Assembly: GCF_002259415.1 (NCBI RefSeq)
Contig: NZ_NPFY01000039.1
Coordinates: 53,793 to 117,792, forward strand
Direction: 5' to 3'
Source of the DNA: Rhodococcus sp. 14-2470-1b
GTDB lineage: Bacteria; Actinomycetota; Actinomycetes; Mycobacteriales; Mycobacteriaceae
Length of the DNA stretch: 64,000 nucleotides
Positions within the stretch are counted from its first letter, which is position 1, and every line of letters begins with the position of its first letter. Positions 14,943-23,997 of this stretch are shown in pieces. A program made the translations under genes and the position numbers. The notes under the pieces are model-generated. The model was not told the origin of the DNA and did not search any database. It worked only from the letters and a program-made list of their open reading frames with translations.

Positions 14943-17336
14943 TTACCGACGCACGGTGCGTTTCTTGGTGCCTGCGGTGGATGTGCGGTCCTCGAACTTC
15001 AGCTTGAATCCAAATGTCTTGCTGCCCTGGTAGGTACCTGCGGCCAGTGCGCCCTTGGCCCGGTACGTCTTGCCTGTCTTGCTGGTGGCGTCGAATTCGA
15101 TGGTCTCCCCGGCCAGCAGCGACGCGAGTTCTTGCTCGGTGAAGTCCTTGCCGGGCCAGTGGTCGTTGGCACCCCATCCGCGGCCTTTGAACGTGACCTG
15201 TTTGCCTTTCCACACTCCGCTGACCAGGTCTGTCCGAGGTGCACGCTCCTCGAACTGCGGGTTGAAGCTCACGTGTGGGTACTGCTTGCCGTCTTTCTCC
15301 CTCACTCCTGGTTCGAGTTTTCCCGTGCAGGTGAATGTCTTTCCCGACTTCGCGCTCGTCGCGACGATTTCGATGACCCGGCCGGCGAGCAGTGCCGCTA
15401 CTTCGGTGTCGGTGAACCGGTGGCCACCGAAGAGCCGCTTCGCGCGGGTCACGACCGTGTCTGCGTGGGTGAAGTGCAGTTCCGGTGGCAGGTCGATCAT
15501 CTCCACCGCTTCTCGGGTCACTCCGGCCTTGCCCATCCGTGCAGTGAGCTCGCCGGACAGCTTGCCTGCGTTGGTCTTCATGGTCTCGAGGTCGCGGCGC
15601 ACCAGATCCGCCACGAGGGACAGATAGTCGGCTGCATCGCCGGTACCGGCCTCGATCTGCGCCATCTGCTCGAAGACCTGCTCGGTGATCGTCAGATCCC
15701 CGATGTGAGTGCCCGGCAGGATCCGATGGTTGAGTTCACCGATCGCGCTGAGGGTGATCTTGCCGCGCTTCTCGACCATCAAGGCCTTGCCACCCGAGTT
15801 GTTCGTGACCTCGGCATAGGTGCTCGTCCGGGTCGCGCCGGTACCTACGCTCCGCTTCTCGAGCTGCTTCATCAACCATCCCATCGTCGGATGCGGCGGC
15901 CGCGGCGGGAAGCCCTCGTGGACGAACGGGTCCGCGACAGTACCCAACGCCGTCGCACCCGTGGGTTGCTCGTCGCGCTCGCCGCCGTCCTCCTCCTCGA
16001 CGACGACGAACACACCTTTCCATCCGAGCACTGCGGGCACATTCAGCGAGCCGACGAAGCTCGGATACTTCTCGACGTGGCCGCGATGCTGGTCATACTC
16101 GTAATCGGGGGCGAGCATCGTCAGGTAGTTCTTGGCGAGGAGCTCGTAGATCTCCCGACCCAGCTCGCCGTAGGCCTTCTCCACTGCCGCGAGGCTCGGC
16201 GGTACGTTGGGCCCCGGGCGGTTGGCACCGTGCGCGCCACCGGACTTGATATGGCTCGTGCGTGGGCCGCGATGGCTCAGCGCCGCCGGATCCACGCCCA
16301 CCACACCGGCGATCGCGTCGACCGAGGGAAGTAGCTCGTTGAACTGCTCGATCGAGATGAACTTGTCCTCGGTGCGCGGGTAGGACACCACCTGCGCCTC
16401 GTACATCTTCTGATAGGTGTCTAGAACGTTCTTCGCCCCGAAACCTTTCTTCGACAACAGAGATGACAGTGCGGCCAGGTCCATCAGTTTCGGCGGTCCC
16501 GTTTTCTTGCGTGTGGTCCCGTCGTGGACGACCGGTGACGACTGAAGGCCGCCGGGAACCTCGTTCTCGTTCTCGAATCGATCGATCTCGGGGTCGGTGT
16601 ACGTCACGCCGTTCTCGTCCCGAAACCGGTTCTCGTAGAACGCCTTCTTGAGGTATCCGTGGTGCGCGTCGAGCCCGTCACCGACGATTACGACCATCGC
16701 GGACTTGAGTCGCCCGTTACGCAGTACCGTGCTCGCCCCGGTCGTCTTGGTCGCGAGTCTGGTGAACTGCATCGAGAGCATGTCCCACTTCGACCGGAAA
16801 TCGGCCTTGCGGTAGTCGCCTTCGGCAGCGATCGCGGTGACCGGCCGACGGGCTGTGAAGGCCTTACGCAGCGATGCCGGTGTCTCGTCCAGGAACTCCA
16901 TGCGTTCGAGCTTCTTGTTCTCGAGTCCCAGGTACTCCACGATCTCCCAGCCCAGCAGTGAACCTTCACCGGTCGGATCGAGATCGGCTGCATTGCAGAT
17001 GCTCTCGCAGCCCGAGAGGGCCGTCCTAAGTTCGTGGAGCAGGCTTTTCGCGTCCGGATCGGTGACCAGCTTGCCGCCGGACACCCGGCGCCGGATCTCT
17101 CGCTCCCAGCGGAAGTCGTCGGCGTTCCACGGGAGATGTTCAAGCTCCCAGCTCTTGTACTTGTCGGTGAGAGGCGCGGGCACCATCGCGGCGGGGTCTT
17201 TCAATTCCAGCAGGTGCCCGCGAGCATGGACGATGACGTACTCCGTGCCTGCGAACGTGCCACTCATGCCGCCCAGTGCGGCGGCGAAGTTACGTGCTGC
17301 GGAGGGCTTTTCGGTGAGGATTCCCACTTTTCCCAT
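14943..17336 (-). CDS. topB: Type IA DNA topoisomerase (topoisomerase III-like)
   Basis: 797 residues. The N-terminal Toprim domain has Glu in LTEKPSAARN (residue 9) and the metal-binding DLDPTGEG (118-125). The catalytic tyrosine is in VVSYPRTEDKF (Tyr319). Two C-terminal repeats (FGGHRFTDTEVAALLAG... and the later WPGKDFTEQELASLLAGE...) are the topoisomerase C-terminal modules, each followed by an FxATSKSGKTFxxxG-like strand. Plasmid-borne TopB enzymes resolve replication and transfer intermediates (IncP TraE is an example). It is the last gene of the transfer operon, with AAGGA before the ATG. Confidence 0.95.
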   Translation of the reverse strand: MGKVGILTEKPSAARNFAAALGGMSGTFAGTEYVIVHARGHLLELKDPAAMVPAPLTDKYKSWELEHLPWNADDFRWEREIRRRVSGGKLVTDPDAKSLLHELRTALSGCESICNAADLDPTGEGSLLGWEIVEYLGLENKKLERMEFLDETPASLRKAFTARRPVTAIAAEGDYRKADFRSKWDMLSMQFTRLATKTTGASTVLRNGRLKSAMVVIVGDGLDAHHGYLKKAFYENRFRDENGVTYTDPEIDRFENENEVPGGLQSSPVVHDGTTRKKTGPPKLMDLAALSSLLSKKGFGAKNVLDTYQKMYEAQVVSYPRTEDKFISIEQFNELLPSVDAIAGVVGVDPAALSHRGPRTSHIKSGGAHGANRPGPNVPPSLAAVEKAYGELGREIYELLAKNYLTMLAPDYEYDQHRGHVEKYPSFVGSLNVPAVLGWKGVFVVVEEEDGGERDEQPTGATALGTVADPFVHEGFPPRPPHPTMGWLMKQLEKRSVGTGATRTSTYAEVTNNSGGKALMVEKRGKITLSAIGELNHRILPGTHIGDLTITEQVFEQMAQIEAGTGDAADYLSLVADLVRRDLETMKTNAGKLSGELTARMGKAGVTREAVEMIDLPPELHFTHADTVVTRAKRLFGGHRFTDTEVAALLAGRVIEIVATSAKSGKTFTCTGKLEPGVREKDGKQYPHVSFNPQFEERAPRTDLVSGVWKGKQVTFKGRGWGANDHWPGKDFTEQELASLLAGETIEFDATSKTGKTYRAKGALAAGTYQGSKTFGFKLKFEDRTSTAGTKKRTVRR

Positions 17337-17407
17337 GACAATAGATCCTTCTTCTCTGCGGTGCGTGCAGCGTGTGGTCGGCGCCGGTGTTGCCGGTGGT
17401 GAGTCGG

Positions 17408-17980
17408 CTAGAGGCCTGCGCTGACGAGGCGATAGTTCGCGACTTTCCAGCCGTCAGCGGTGAGTTCGACGTCGACGGCTCCGGTGTAGCCGGTGAACGG
17501 GGTGATCTCACCGCTGCGGTGTTGGACGACGCGGTCGATGACGACAGCCACGGTGGCCTTGTCGTCGCCGTCCATCTCGGCGGCTGTGCCGTCGGCGTAG
17601 ACGCTGGTGTCCGGTCGAGCGACGGCGGTGACGACGTCTCCGCTGCGTGCCCACGCCGACCACTCCGGGATCGGCTGCGGCGCTGGATCGGGTGGTGTGG
17701 CGGCGGCGGTGGCCATCGATCCGGTCAGATGTTGGCGTTGCCCGTGCATGGCATCCCAGGGCGAATCCTGCACGGCGGGTTGCCAGGTGTACACAGCGGA
17801 CATCACCGCCGTCGCGACACCCACGGGGTCGGTGGCGGACGGGTCGATGGCGATCCCGGCGTCGGTACCCGGTGGCGGCGGTGTGTCCGAGCCGCGGAAG
17901 ACGAACACGATCACAGCGGCAATGGCGACCACACCGACGATGCCGAGACACGCGAACACGATGGCTGCTCTTCGGCTCAT
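17408..17980 (-). CDS. Membrane-anchored transfer protein (VirB8/NTF2-like candidate)
   Basis: 190 residues. A single N-terminal membrane helix (IVFACLGIVGVVAIAAVIVF) is followed by a Pro-rich spacer and an extracytoplasmic domain with DPVGVATAVMSAVYTWQPA and a C-terminal AVDVELTADGWKVANYRLVSAG. A final DGWKV strand is typical of NTF2-like/VirB8-like domains in Gram-positive transfer systems such as TcpC; this placement is inferred. The start overlaps the end of a 48-residue gene (ATGA). Confidence 0.6.
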   Translation of the reverse strand: MSRRAAIVFACLGIVGVVAIAAVIVFVFRGSDTPPPPGTDAGIAIDPSATDPVGVATAVMSAVYTWQPAVQDSPWDAMHGQRQHLTGSMATAAATPPDPAPQPIPEWSAWARSGDVVTAVARPDTSVYADGTAAEMDGDDKATVAVVIDRVVQHRSGEITPFTGYTGAVDVELTADGWKVANYRLVSAGL

Positions 17981-18123
17981 CTCGTGGTCTCCTGCGAGTC
18001 GGAGTCGTTCGCTGATTCAGCGTCGGTGTCGCAGATCTGGCCCAGTGCAGCGGCTTTGGCGATGACTTCGAGCCAGTCGACGATCGGTGCGTCCGCTCGG
18101 CGGCTGTGGAGGATCTGTGCCAT
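17977..18123 (-). CDS. 48-residue protein in the transfer operon
   Basis: ATG at 18123 with AAGGAG 8 bases upstream; the stop overlaps the next start as ATGA. The sequence begins MAQILHSRRADAPIVDWLEV and ends in an acidic, Asp/Ser-rich tail. It is soluble with no membrane segment. The ribosome site and coupled stop argue that it is translated. Function unknown. Confidence 0.6.
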   Translation of the reverse strand: MAQILHSRRADAPIVDWLEVIAKAAALGQICDTDAESANDSDSQETTR

Positions 18124-18196
18124 GTCTGTGCTCCTTGGTCTGTGATGGTGCCAGTGTCCTGGTGGCCACCGACAACAAATGTGTGGGTGTGCAGCG

Positions 18197-18595
18197 CTAA
18201 CCGACGGTGGGGACTCCTGCTGCGGCGATCACGCTGACCGTCCAGATCGCCCACATGACGAGCGCGGTCGCCGCCAAGTGGATGGCTTTGCGGAGCGCAG
18301 TGACAGTCCAGTTCTGCGCTCGCGCAGAGGCGTCGGCGACAGCGACGACGCTGCCTATGGTCATCGCCGCGGTGACGACGATGACGGCCCACCAACCATG
18401 CGCGAGAACGTCGCGGGTCGCCGCGGCGCGGCCGCTGTCCTCGATCGTGGTGATCATCGACTCCAGGATCAGTCGGGCGACGGGAACAGCCCATACCGTC
18501 CATACGATGACCGAGGTCAGAGCAAGGGCTGTCAGTGCTCGATGCCGGTCGTGGGACGTCAGGTGGTGGTTGGTGCGTGTCGGTGCGGTGCTCAT
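18197..18595 (-). CDS. Polytopic small membrane protein of the transfer operon
   Basis: 132 residues with three or four hydrophobic helices (ALALTSVIVWTVWAVPVARL, WWAVIVVTAAMTIGSVVAVA and AATALVMWAIWTVSVIAAAG). The N terminus is hydrophilic and His-rich (THHxLTSHDRH type). Not assigned to a family. Its position between the wall hydrolase and the VirB8-like gene suggests a structural part of the transfer channel. Confidence 0.6.
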   Translation of the reverse strand: MSTAPTRTNHHLTSHDRHRALTALALTSVIVWTVWAVPVARLILESMITTIEDSGRAAATRDVLAHGWWAVIVVTAAMTIGSVVAVADASARAQNWTVTALRKAIHLAATALVMWAIWTVSVIAAAGVPTVG

Positions 18596-18631
18596 GAGTG
18601 GGCCTTTCCGTCGAGTATTGGTCGGTGGCGG

Positions 18632-20263
18632 CTATCGGGCCAGGTCGTAGTCGGATGCGGTGGCGGTGATGGTGGTGACGTAGTTCTGGGTCTCCGAGTA
18701 GGGAGGGACGCCGCCGAACTGTTGGACCGCTCCGGGGCCGGCGTTGTATCCGGCGAGCATCAGCTCGACGGGATCGCCTGTGATGGCCCCGGATTCGATG
18801 CCCGGTCGTAGGGTGTCGGCGACCGAGCAGTTGTAGCGGCCCTGCGCCATGACGGCGTCGCCGATGTCGTTGGGATCCCCCTCCCCCGCAGCTCCGGTGA
18901 CGACGCCCTGATCGTCGACGGGGAAACCGAACGACGCCCACGTTCCGGGGAGGAATTGCGCGTACCCTTCGGCCCCGGCCGTACTGGTCAGGCCCGGTGT
19001 GAAGCCGGATTCCTGTTTGAGCTGAGCGGCGAGGATCGCGGGTGAGAGCTCGCGGCACTGAGCGGCCGAGAGGGCGAGCCACGGCTCGAACTCGGGAGGG
19101 ATCTGGCCGGCGGCGAGGTTCGCGTGATCACCGAGACCGGCACCGGGTGCGGTGGTGCAGTTCCCGGTCGCCTTCGGTGCGGATCCGCCGCCGCCGGGGA
19201 CGGGCCCGTAGGTCTGGCCGGGTGCCGGTGCGCCGTGGCCGACGGTGGTGACGTGGACGTGGTCGAAGTGGTTCTGGGTGGGAGATCCCCTGTCCTCCAT
19301 GGTGTTCGGTTCACCTTGGGAGGGGATGTATTCCTGTCGCCAGATCATGTATTCGATCTGGAGATAGTCGCGGTTCGCCCACAGGTAGTCCTTGACCTGG
19401 TCGCCGAGCGCTTTGCCTTCCTCGGAGGACCAGTTGTCGATCATGATGTCCGCGGCCCGGCCGGAGGGGTGGTCGTCGAATCCCCCACCGTCGGCCCGCC
19501 ACCCACCGATGGTGGTGATCTGGGGGAACTTCGCGTGAACAGCGCGGGCGACGCGGACCGTGTCGACCTGAAAGTGCTCTTCGGAGCCGACATTGGCGGG
19601 GAGAGCCGCCATCTCCGCGGTGCCGCCGTTCGGGGCGGGCGAGATCGGTGCGTTCGTCGACGGAGACGGCAGTGGGCTCTGGCCGGTCTGTCCGCTACCG
19701 GGCTCGGCGGCGGCGTCGTAGAACGGCTGCGGGTCGATCGCGTTGTCGGGTGACCAGGGCCCGGTGTGGTACTCGAAGTGCAGGTGCGCGCCGGTGGTGT
19801 CGCCGTTGTTGCCTTCGTCGGCGATGTGCTGACCCGCGGTGACACGTTCGCCTGGCTTGACCAGGACACCGTCGGGGAACATGTGCCCGTACACCGTGGA
19901 GACGGTCTGTCCGTCGATGTTGTGCTCGAGGACGATCCACATCCCGAATCCGGTCGCGGGTTCGGCTTTGGTGACGATGCCGTCGGCGTAGGCGTAGATC
20001 GGTGTACCGACGGGACCGGCGAGGTCGATGCCCTTGTGCATCGTTCCCCACCGCGACCCGAACGGGCTCGTCAACTGGCCTTCGGATGTCTTCATCGGCT
20101 TGGAGAACGACCCGGCCGGAACCCCGCCTGTAGCAGAGGAAATGCTCTTCCCGGGAAGACAATCGGTGGGCACTTCCTCGCGCACACCGGTGGTGACGAA
20201 CAGGACCACGAACAGTGACAGTGCGAGGACGACGGCCAGCGCGATCGCGCCGCCTTTCTTCAC
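18632..20263 (-). CDS. Cell-wall hydrolase: M23 peptidase plus lytic transglycosylase (VirB1-like)
   Basis: 543 residues from a GTG overlapping the upstream stop (GTGA). A membrane helix (AIALAVVLALSLFVVLFV) anchors it. An M23 endopeptidase domain follows: HKGIDLAG (His76, Asp80) and GAHLHFE (His160, His162). The middle section has GGWRADGGGFDDHPSGRAADI, a zinc-peptidase-like HxxGxAxD pattern. The C terminus is a soluble-lytic-transglycosylase domain with AAQLKQESGFTP (catalytic Glu), then GYAQFLPGTW and LAGYNAGPGAV. Such enzymes open peptidoglycan for the conjugation channel. A three-domain hydrolase is more than the usual two-domain VirB1/TcpG type. Confidence 0.9.
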   Translation of the reverse strand: MKKGGAIALAVVLALSLFVVLFVTTGVREEVPTDCLPGKSISSATGGVPAGSFSKPMKTSEGQLTSPFGSRWGTMHKGIDLAGPVGTPIYAYADGIVTKAEPATGFGMWIVLEHNIDGQTVSTVYGHMFPDGVLVKPGERVTAGQHIADEGNNGDTTGAHLHFEYHTGPWSPDNAIDPQPFYDAAAEPGSGQTGQSPLPSPSTNAPISPAPNGGTAEMAALPANVGSEEHFQVDTVRVARAVHAKFPQITTIGGWRADGGGFDDHPSGRAADIMIDNWSSEEGKALGDQVKDYLWANRDYLQIEYMIWRQEYIPSQGEPNTMEDRGSPTQNHFDHVHVTTVGHGAPAPGQTYGPVPGGGGSAPKATGNCTTAPGAGLGDHANLAAGQIPPEFEPWLALSAAQCRELSPAILAAQLKQESGFTPGLTSTAGAEGYAQFLPGTWASFGFPVDDQGVVTGAAGEGDPNDIGDAVMAQGRYNCSVADTLRPGIESGAITGDPVELMLAGYNAGPGAVQQFGGVPPYSETQNYVTTITATASDYDLAR

Positions 20264-20598
20264 AACGCGGCCGTCCGTATCGACTCCGCGCCGATCGATC
20301 GCGGGGCGTGGGCGGCCAAACGCTCGCTGAGGGTCCGGTTTTCCGACCGCAGTCGGGTGATCTCCTCCTCGGCGGCCCGCAGTCGTGCGGTCACCTCGTC
20401 CGCCGCGGGTCGACGCGAGGGCCCGTACTTGTCCTTGATCCACCGGGCCACGGTGTTCTCGTGAGCTCCGATCGAGACAGCCAAGGCTGCAACGCATTCG
20501 GCGCGGGAGGAGTAGTTGTGTCGCGACTTCTCGTATTGATCGAGCGCCCACGAGCGGGTCTGCGCCGGGTATTCGGCGCGGGGGTACTCGGCGGTCAT
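20260..20598 (-). CDS. Helix-turn-helix protein with coiled coil, IS3-OrfA-like
   Basis: 112 residues. The ATG at 20598 overlaps the stop of the VirB4-like gene (TGATG). RAECVAALAVSIGAHENTVARWI is a transposase-8-type HTH like that of IS3 OrfA proteins. It is followed by a leucine-type coiled coil, with VTARLRAAEEEITRLRSENR continuing into a TLSERL heptad. No transposase partner or IS ends are present, and the gene is embedded in the operon with overlaps at both ends, so it is probably a domesticated DNA-binding protein, perhaps an operon regulator. Confidence 0.65.
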   Translation of the reverse strand: MTAEYPRAEYPAQTRSWALDQYEKSRHNYSSRAECVAALAVSIGAHENTVARWIKDKYGPSRRPAADEVTARLRAAEEEITRLRSENRTLSERLAAHAPRSIGAESIRTAAL

Positions 20599-22442
20599 CA
20601 CTGCACTCCGACCAGCGCGGGGTCCTGGGTGTAGTGGGCGTCGTCGCTGTCGGCGGCGTGGTGCTGGCCGCCGGCGAAGTACTCGGCGAAGCGGGCGTTG
20701 GTGTCGTGGACGCCGGTGTCGTATTCGACGTCGGTGAGGATGGTCTGGATGGGGATGCCGGGGGTGTTGTCTTTGGCGACCTTGATCAGAAACTTCCCGC
20801 GGCCGATCGGATTGCGGACGGTGCGGCGTTCGGACCCGCGCAGTGCTGCGCCGCGCGACCAGGAGGTGACCATGCCTGCTTCGGCGGCGGTGAACTTCAG
20901 CTCACCGGAGAGGCGTTCGACTTCGCCGATGGGCAGGCCCCCGCAGACGACCATGCCGGCGCGGTCGATGAAGCCCTTGGCGGTCTTGATGTCGGCTTCG
21001 GTGGGCAGGGTTTCGAGGTCGCGGCCGGTGTGGGTGATCATCAGCAGCCCGGTCGCGTCGGTGCGGTTGAGGCGGGTGATCTCGTTGACGCGGGCGACCA
21101 TGCCCGGTCCTGCCCCAATGACCTGCCACAGCTCGTCGAGGGCCATCAGGAACAGGCGCTGGCGGTCCAGGCCTGCGTCGGCGAGCAGGTGTGCAGCTTC
21201 GACGGTGCCGTAGGCGTCGGCCCAGCAGGAGAGCATCACGGCCGCTTTGAGGGTGGTGTCTCCCCGGTCGAGGGATGAGACGTCGATGCAGATCATCGGT
21301 GCGTCGAGGTCGATCGGTTCGGTGGTGTGGTCGGCGAAGATGTCTCCAAGTGGGCCGGAGGTCAGTGCACCGAGGGCCTGCATCAGCTCGGTGATCGCCT
21401 CGCGATAGCCCTCGCGGTCGGTCTTGTAGGCCGCTTGGAGCATGTCTGCCGAGCCGGCGTCGATGCGGGTGTAGAGGTCTTTGAGCAGCGGCGGGTACTC
21501 GTAGGTGAAACCGCCGTCGGCGTACAGCTCGCGCAGCGCGATACCGATCAGGGAGTTCTCGAAGGCCTTCACCGAGTGCGTGTCGTAGCGGATCAGCTCG
21601 ACCAGGGCGCAGACGGCGTTGATCTGGCGGGTGGAGATGGTGATGGTGGCGACGTCGATCAGCTCGTCGAGCTCGGCGATCCGGGCGGGGTCGGTGGCCT
21701 CGTCGCGGGCGGCGATCGCGCGGACGACGGCCTGCCCGAGGGCCCCGGCGGCGAGGGGGTTGAGATGTCCGCCGCCGTGCCCGAGGGTGATCACCTGCCC
21801 ACCGACCAGGTGTGTGAGCTTGACGTATTCGCCTTTGATGTCGCCGGCCACGATCGGGGTCTGTCCCCAGCCGCACGCCCCGAGGAGGATCTTGCGGATC
21901 AGCGTCGACTTCCCCAGGCCCGGCAGGGACAGGACAAACATCGAGGGGTTGCCGATGAGCTTGTCGCGGAAGTACGCGAACGGATCGCACGAGACCGCGT
22001 TGCCGGTGATGGCGTGCTGACCGACGATGGTCCCGGACGAGGGCGCGGCCGCGCCGATCGCCCACGGGTTGAGCCCGCACATCTGCACCGAGGTCGCTTC
22101 GTACTCGATCGGTGCCGGGACGGTCGACATCCGGCCACCGCCCGCACCTTTGAGGCCACGAGCGCTCGACGACAGTGCTGCCCGCCACCACGGATCCCCA
22201 GCGGCGTCGTGGACGGCCCGCTCGACGTGAGGGTGGTCGTTGCGCCACCGCGCCAGGCCGATGCCGCGTCGGGAGTACGGGTTGGGCTCTTCGGCGTCGC
22301 CGGTCGCGACGGCTGCGGCGAGCTCGGCGTAGTCGGTGTCGCCGATGATCCACCGCACAAATGCCGACGGCCGTGCAGCGTCGGTCTCGACATATAGGTC
22401 ATCTGCGTATCTCAGGTCGGGGCGGTCGTCGGTCATGGTCAT
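20598..22442 (-). CDS. VirB4/TraC-like conjugation ATPase
   Basis: About 614 residues from the ATG at 22442 (a GTG at 22460 is also possible). The Walker A motif is SLPGLGKSTLIRKILLG (near 172-188) and Walker B is RLFLMALDELWQVIG (near 420). LLMITHTGRDLETL and the FIDRAGMVVCGGLP segment match the C-terminal motifs of VirB4-type ATPases, which power substrate movement and channel assembly in type IV systems. It follows the SCO6880-like gene by about 50 bp and is coupled to the HTH gene by overlap. It is the best single marker that this operon is a transfer system. Confidence 0.88.
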   Translation of the reverse strand: MTMTDDRPDLRYADDLYVETDAARPSAFVRWIIGDTDYAELAAAVATGDAEEPNPYSRRGIGLARWRNDHPHVERAVHDAAGDPWWRAALSSSARGLKGAGGGRMSTVPAPIEYEATSVQMCGLNPWAIGAAAPSSGTIVGQHAITGNAVSCDPFAYFRDKLIGNPSMFVLSLPGLGKSTLIRKILLGACGWGQTPIVAGDIKGEYVKLTHLVGGQVITLGHGGGHLNPLAAGALGQAVVRAIAARDEATDPARIAELDELIDVATITISTRQINAVCALVELIRYDTHSVKAFENSLIGIALRELYADGGFTYEYPPLLKDLYTRIDAGSADMLQAAYKTDREGYREAITELMQALGALTSGPLGDIFADHTTEPIDLDAPMICIDVSSLDRGDTTLKAAVMLSCWADAYGTVEAAHLLADAGLDRQRLFLMALDELWQVIGAGPGMVARVNEITRLNRTDATGLLMITHTGRDLETLPTEADIKTAKGFIDRAGMVVCGGLPIGEVERLSGELKFTAAEAGMVTSWSRGAALRGSERRTVRNPIGRGKFLIKVAKDNTPGIPIQTILTDVEYDTGVHDTNARFAEYFAGGQHHAADSDDAHYTQDPALVGVQ

Positions 22443-22491
22443 CGGGAGTCTCTTTCTCACGCAGAGTGTGGGCCGGTGGGGCGAGCAGCAT

Positions 22492-23997
22492 TTAGCTGCG
22501 GCGCACCAGGATCGAGGTGGAGATCTGATCGGGCAGGAGCACTCCGACGCCGAGACCGGCGGCGAACGCGGCGTCCTGGAAGGCGAACGCTCGGCGCAGT
22601 CGCAGCCGGGAGCGTGCGGCGAGGGATTCGGTGACGGCGGCGGCGTTGGCGATCTCCTCGACCGATCCGACGGTGATGGTCAGCAGTGCCGAATAGCGTT
22701 CGTATCCGGCTCCGGAGACCATTTCGCGGCGCGCTTGCTCGGCGATCTCGTGCCGCTTCTCCGACCCGGCGGAGGTGATCTTGTTTCCGCGAGAGTTGAT
22801 TGCGTGCAGGGCATCTCGGTGCTGCTTGTCGACCTTCTTCGCTGCGTCCCCGGCGGTGTAGGGGCGGTAGACGAGAGTGAGGCGCTTGCGCGGGAGGTCG
22901 TCGTGCGGCTGCAGCAGCGGTTTGAGGACGGTGTCGGTGAACACCGATTCCGGTGGTGCGGCCATTTCCCAGACGACCGAGACTCCGCCGTCGTGGCGGT
23001 AGTGACCCCACTCGGTCTTCGCGCGTCCGGGTCCGGCGTCGTCCCAGTCGACGCCGTGCTCTTCGCCGGAGATCTCGAGTTCCTCGAAGTCGTTCTCGGT
23101 CGAGGGGTTGTAGGAGCGGTGCACGGCCGCGGTGATTTCGGCGGCGGTCATCGGTTGTGCGTCGATCCCGGCACCGGAGAGCGACTCGTACAGATCCGGC
23201 AGACGGCGGGCCAGTTCGGTGGCCATCTCTTCGGGGTCCTTCTGTCGCTCGCGGGTGGTAGCGCGGAAGGTGATCGACAGTCGTGCCAGGGTGCGGTGGC
23301 GACCCGAGGGCATCCGGACGGCCGATTGCTCGACGAACGACGCCGCCAAGGGCGGTGCGGTGGAGACGAGTTCGTGTTCGGCACGCCGTGCCAGCCGCAG
23401 CCCGGTGGCGGGGATGTTCTCCACCACCACCACGGCACCGACGATGTCGCCGGGCAGCCCGAGGTCGGCGAGGTAGACGCCCCAGTCGGCGGTGTAGAGG
23501 TCCTTGTCGCGCTGGACGATCGCTTCGTCGCCGCCGGGCAGGGCGTCGAAGATGACGGTGTAGCGGTGATCGTCGGGGTTGTGGATCATCCCGAATTCGT
23601 TGCCGTGTCGGTCGATTCCCATGTAGACCTTGGTGCGGGCGAGTAGGCCGGGGAGTTTGTAGCGGCCACCGGGGATCCTCGAGTGCGGTCCGGCGTGGTA
23701 CTCGGTGGACTTGTCGATGTGCTTGCGCCGGAACCATTGCATTCTCAGTTGTCCTGTCTCGTAGAGGGTTCGGCCGTTCGGGGCGATGACCAGAGGGGTG
23801 AGGATGAGTGCGCCGATACCCATCAGCGCGAGTCCGACGACGACGTTTCCGAAGATCAGAACCGCGAACGAGACTGCGAAAAACCCTGCACCGTAGGCGA
23901 TGACCTTCGTCGGCAGCCCGAATGCGAACGTGCTCTGCGGCCGGTTGCCTGCCGAATAGATCGGAGGCTCGTACGGGGCTTCGAGCTGGGCGCTCAT
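22492..23997 (-). CDS. SCO6880-like membrane protein of actinobacterial transfer systems
   Basis: 501 residues from the ATG overlapping the upstream stop (ATGA). Two membrane helices near the N terminus (VIAYGAGFFAVSFAVLIFGN and VVGLALMGIGALILTPLVIA), then GRTLYETGQLRMQWFRRK and a long cytoplasmic part with GVYLADLGLPGDIVGAVVVVE and STENDFEELEISGEEHGVDW. Proteins of this layout accompany VirB4-like ATPases in actinobacterial conjugative elements, and the N-terminal part resembles a VirB3/PrgI-like membrane unit. No nucleotide-binding motif is visible. It probably links the membrane channel to the ATPase; the exact role is unknown. Confidence 0.75.
   Translation of the reverse strand: MSAQLEAPYEPPIYSAGNRPQSTFAFGLPTKVIAYGAGFFAVSFAVLIFGNVVVGLALMGIGALILTPLVIAPNGRTLYETGQLRMQWFRRKHIDKSTEYHAGPHSRIPGGRYKLPGLLARTKVYMGIDRHGNEFGMIHNPDDHRYTVIFDALPGGDEAIVQRDKDLYTADWGVYLADLGLPGDIVGAVVVVENIPATGLRLARRAEHELVSTAPPLAASFVEQSAVRMPSGRHRTLARLSITFRATTRERQKDPEEMATELARRLPDLYESLSGAGIDAQPMTAAEITAAVHRSYNPSTENDFEELEISGEEHGVDWDDAGPGRAKTEWGHYRHDGGVSVVWEMAAPPESVFTDTVLKPLLQPHDDLPRKRLTLVYRPYTAGDAAKKVDKQHRDALHAINSRGNKITSAGSEKRHEIAEQARREMVSGAGYERYSALLTITVGSVEEIANAAAVTESLAARSRLRLRRAFAFQDAAFAAGLGVGVLLPDQISTSILVRRS

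Noticed and set aside
17508..19082. 524-codon minus-strand frame across the VirB8-like and wall-hydrolase genes
   Set aside because: Arg/His-rich low-complexity shadow; the overlapping genes have clear domains and coupled starts.
20260..20598. IS3-type transposase OrfA
   Set aside because: The HTH and coiled coil fit, but there is no OrfB, no inverted repeats and both ends overlap operon genes; called as a DNA-binding protein instead.
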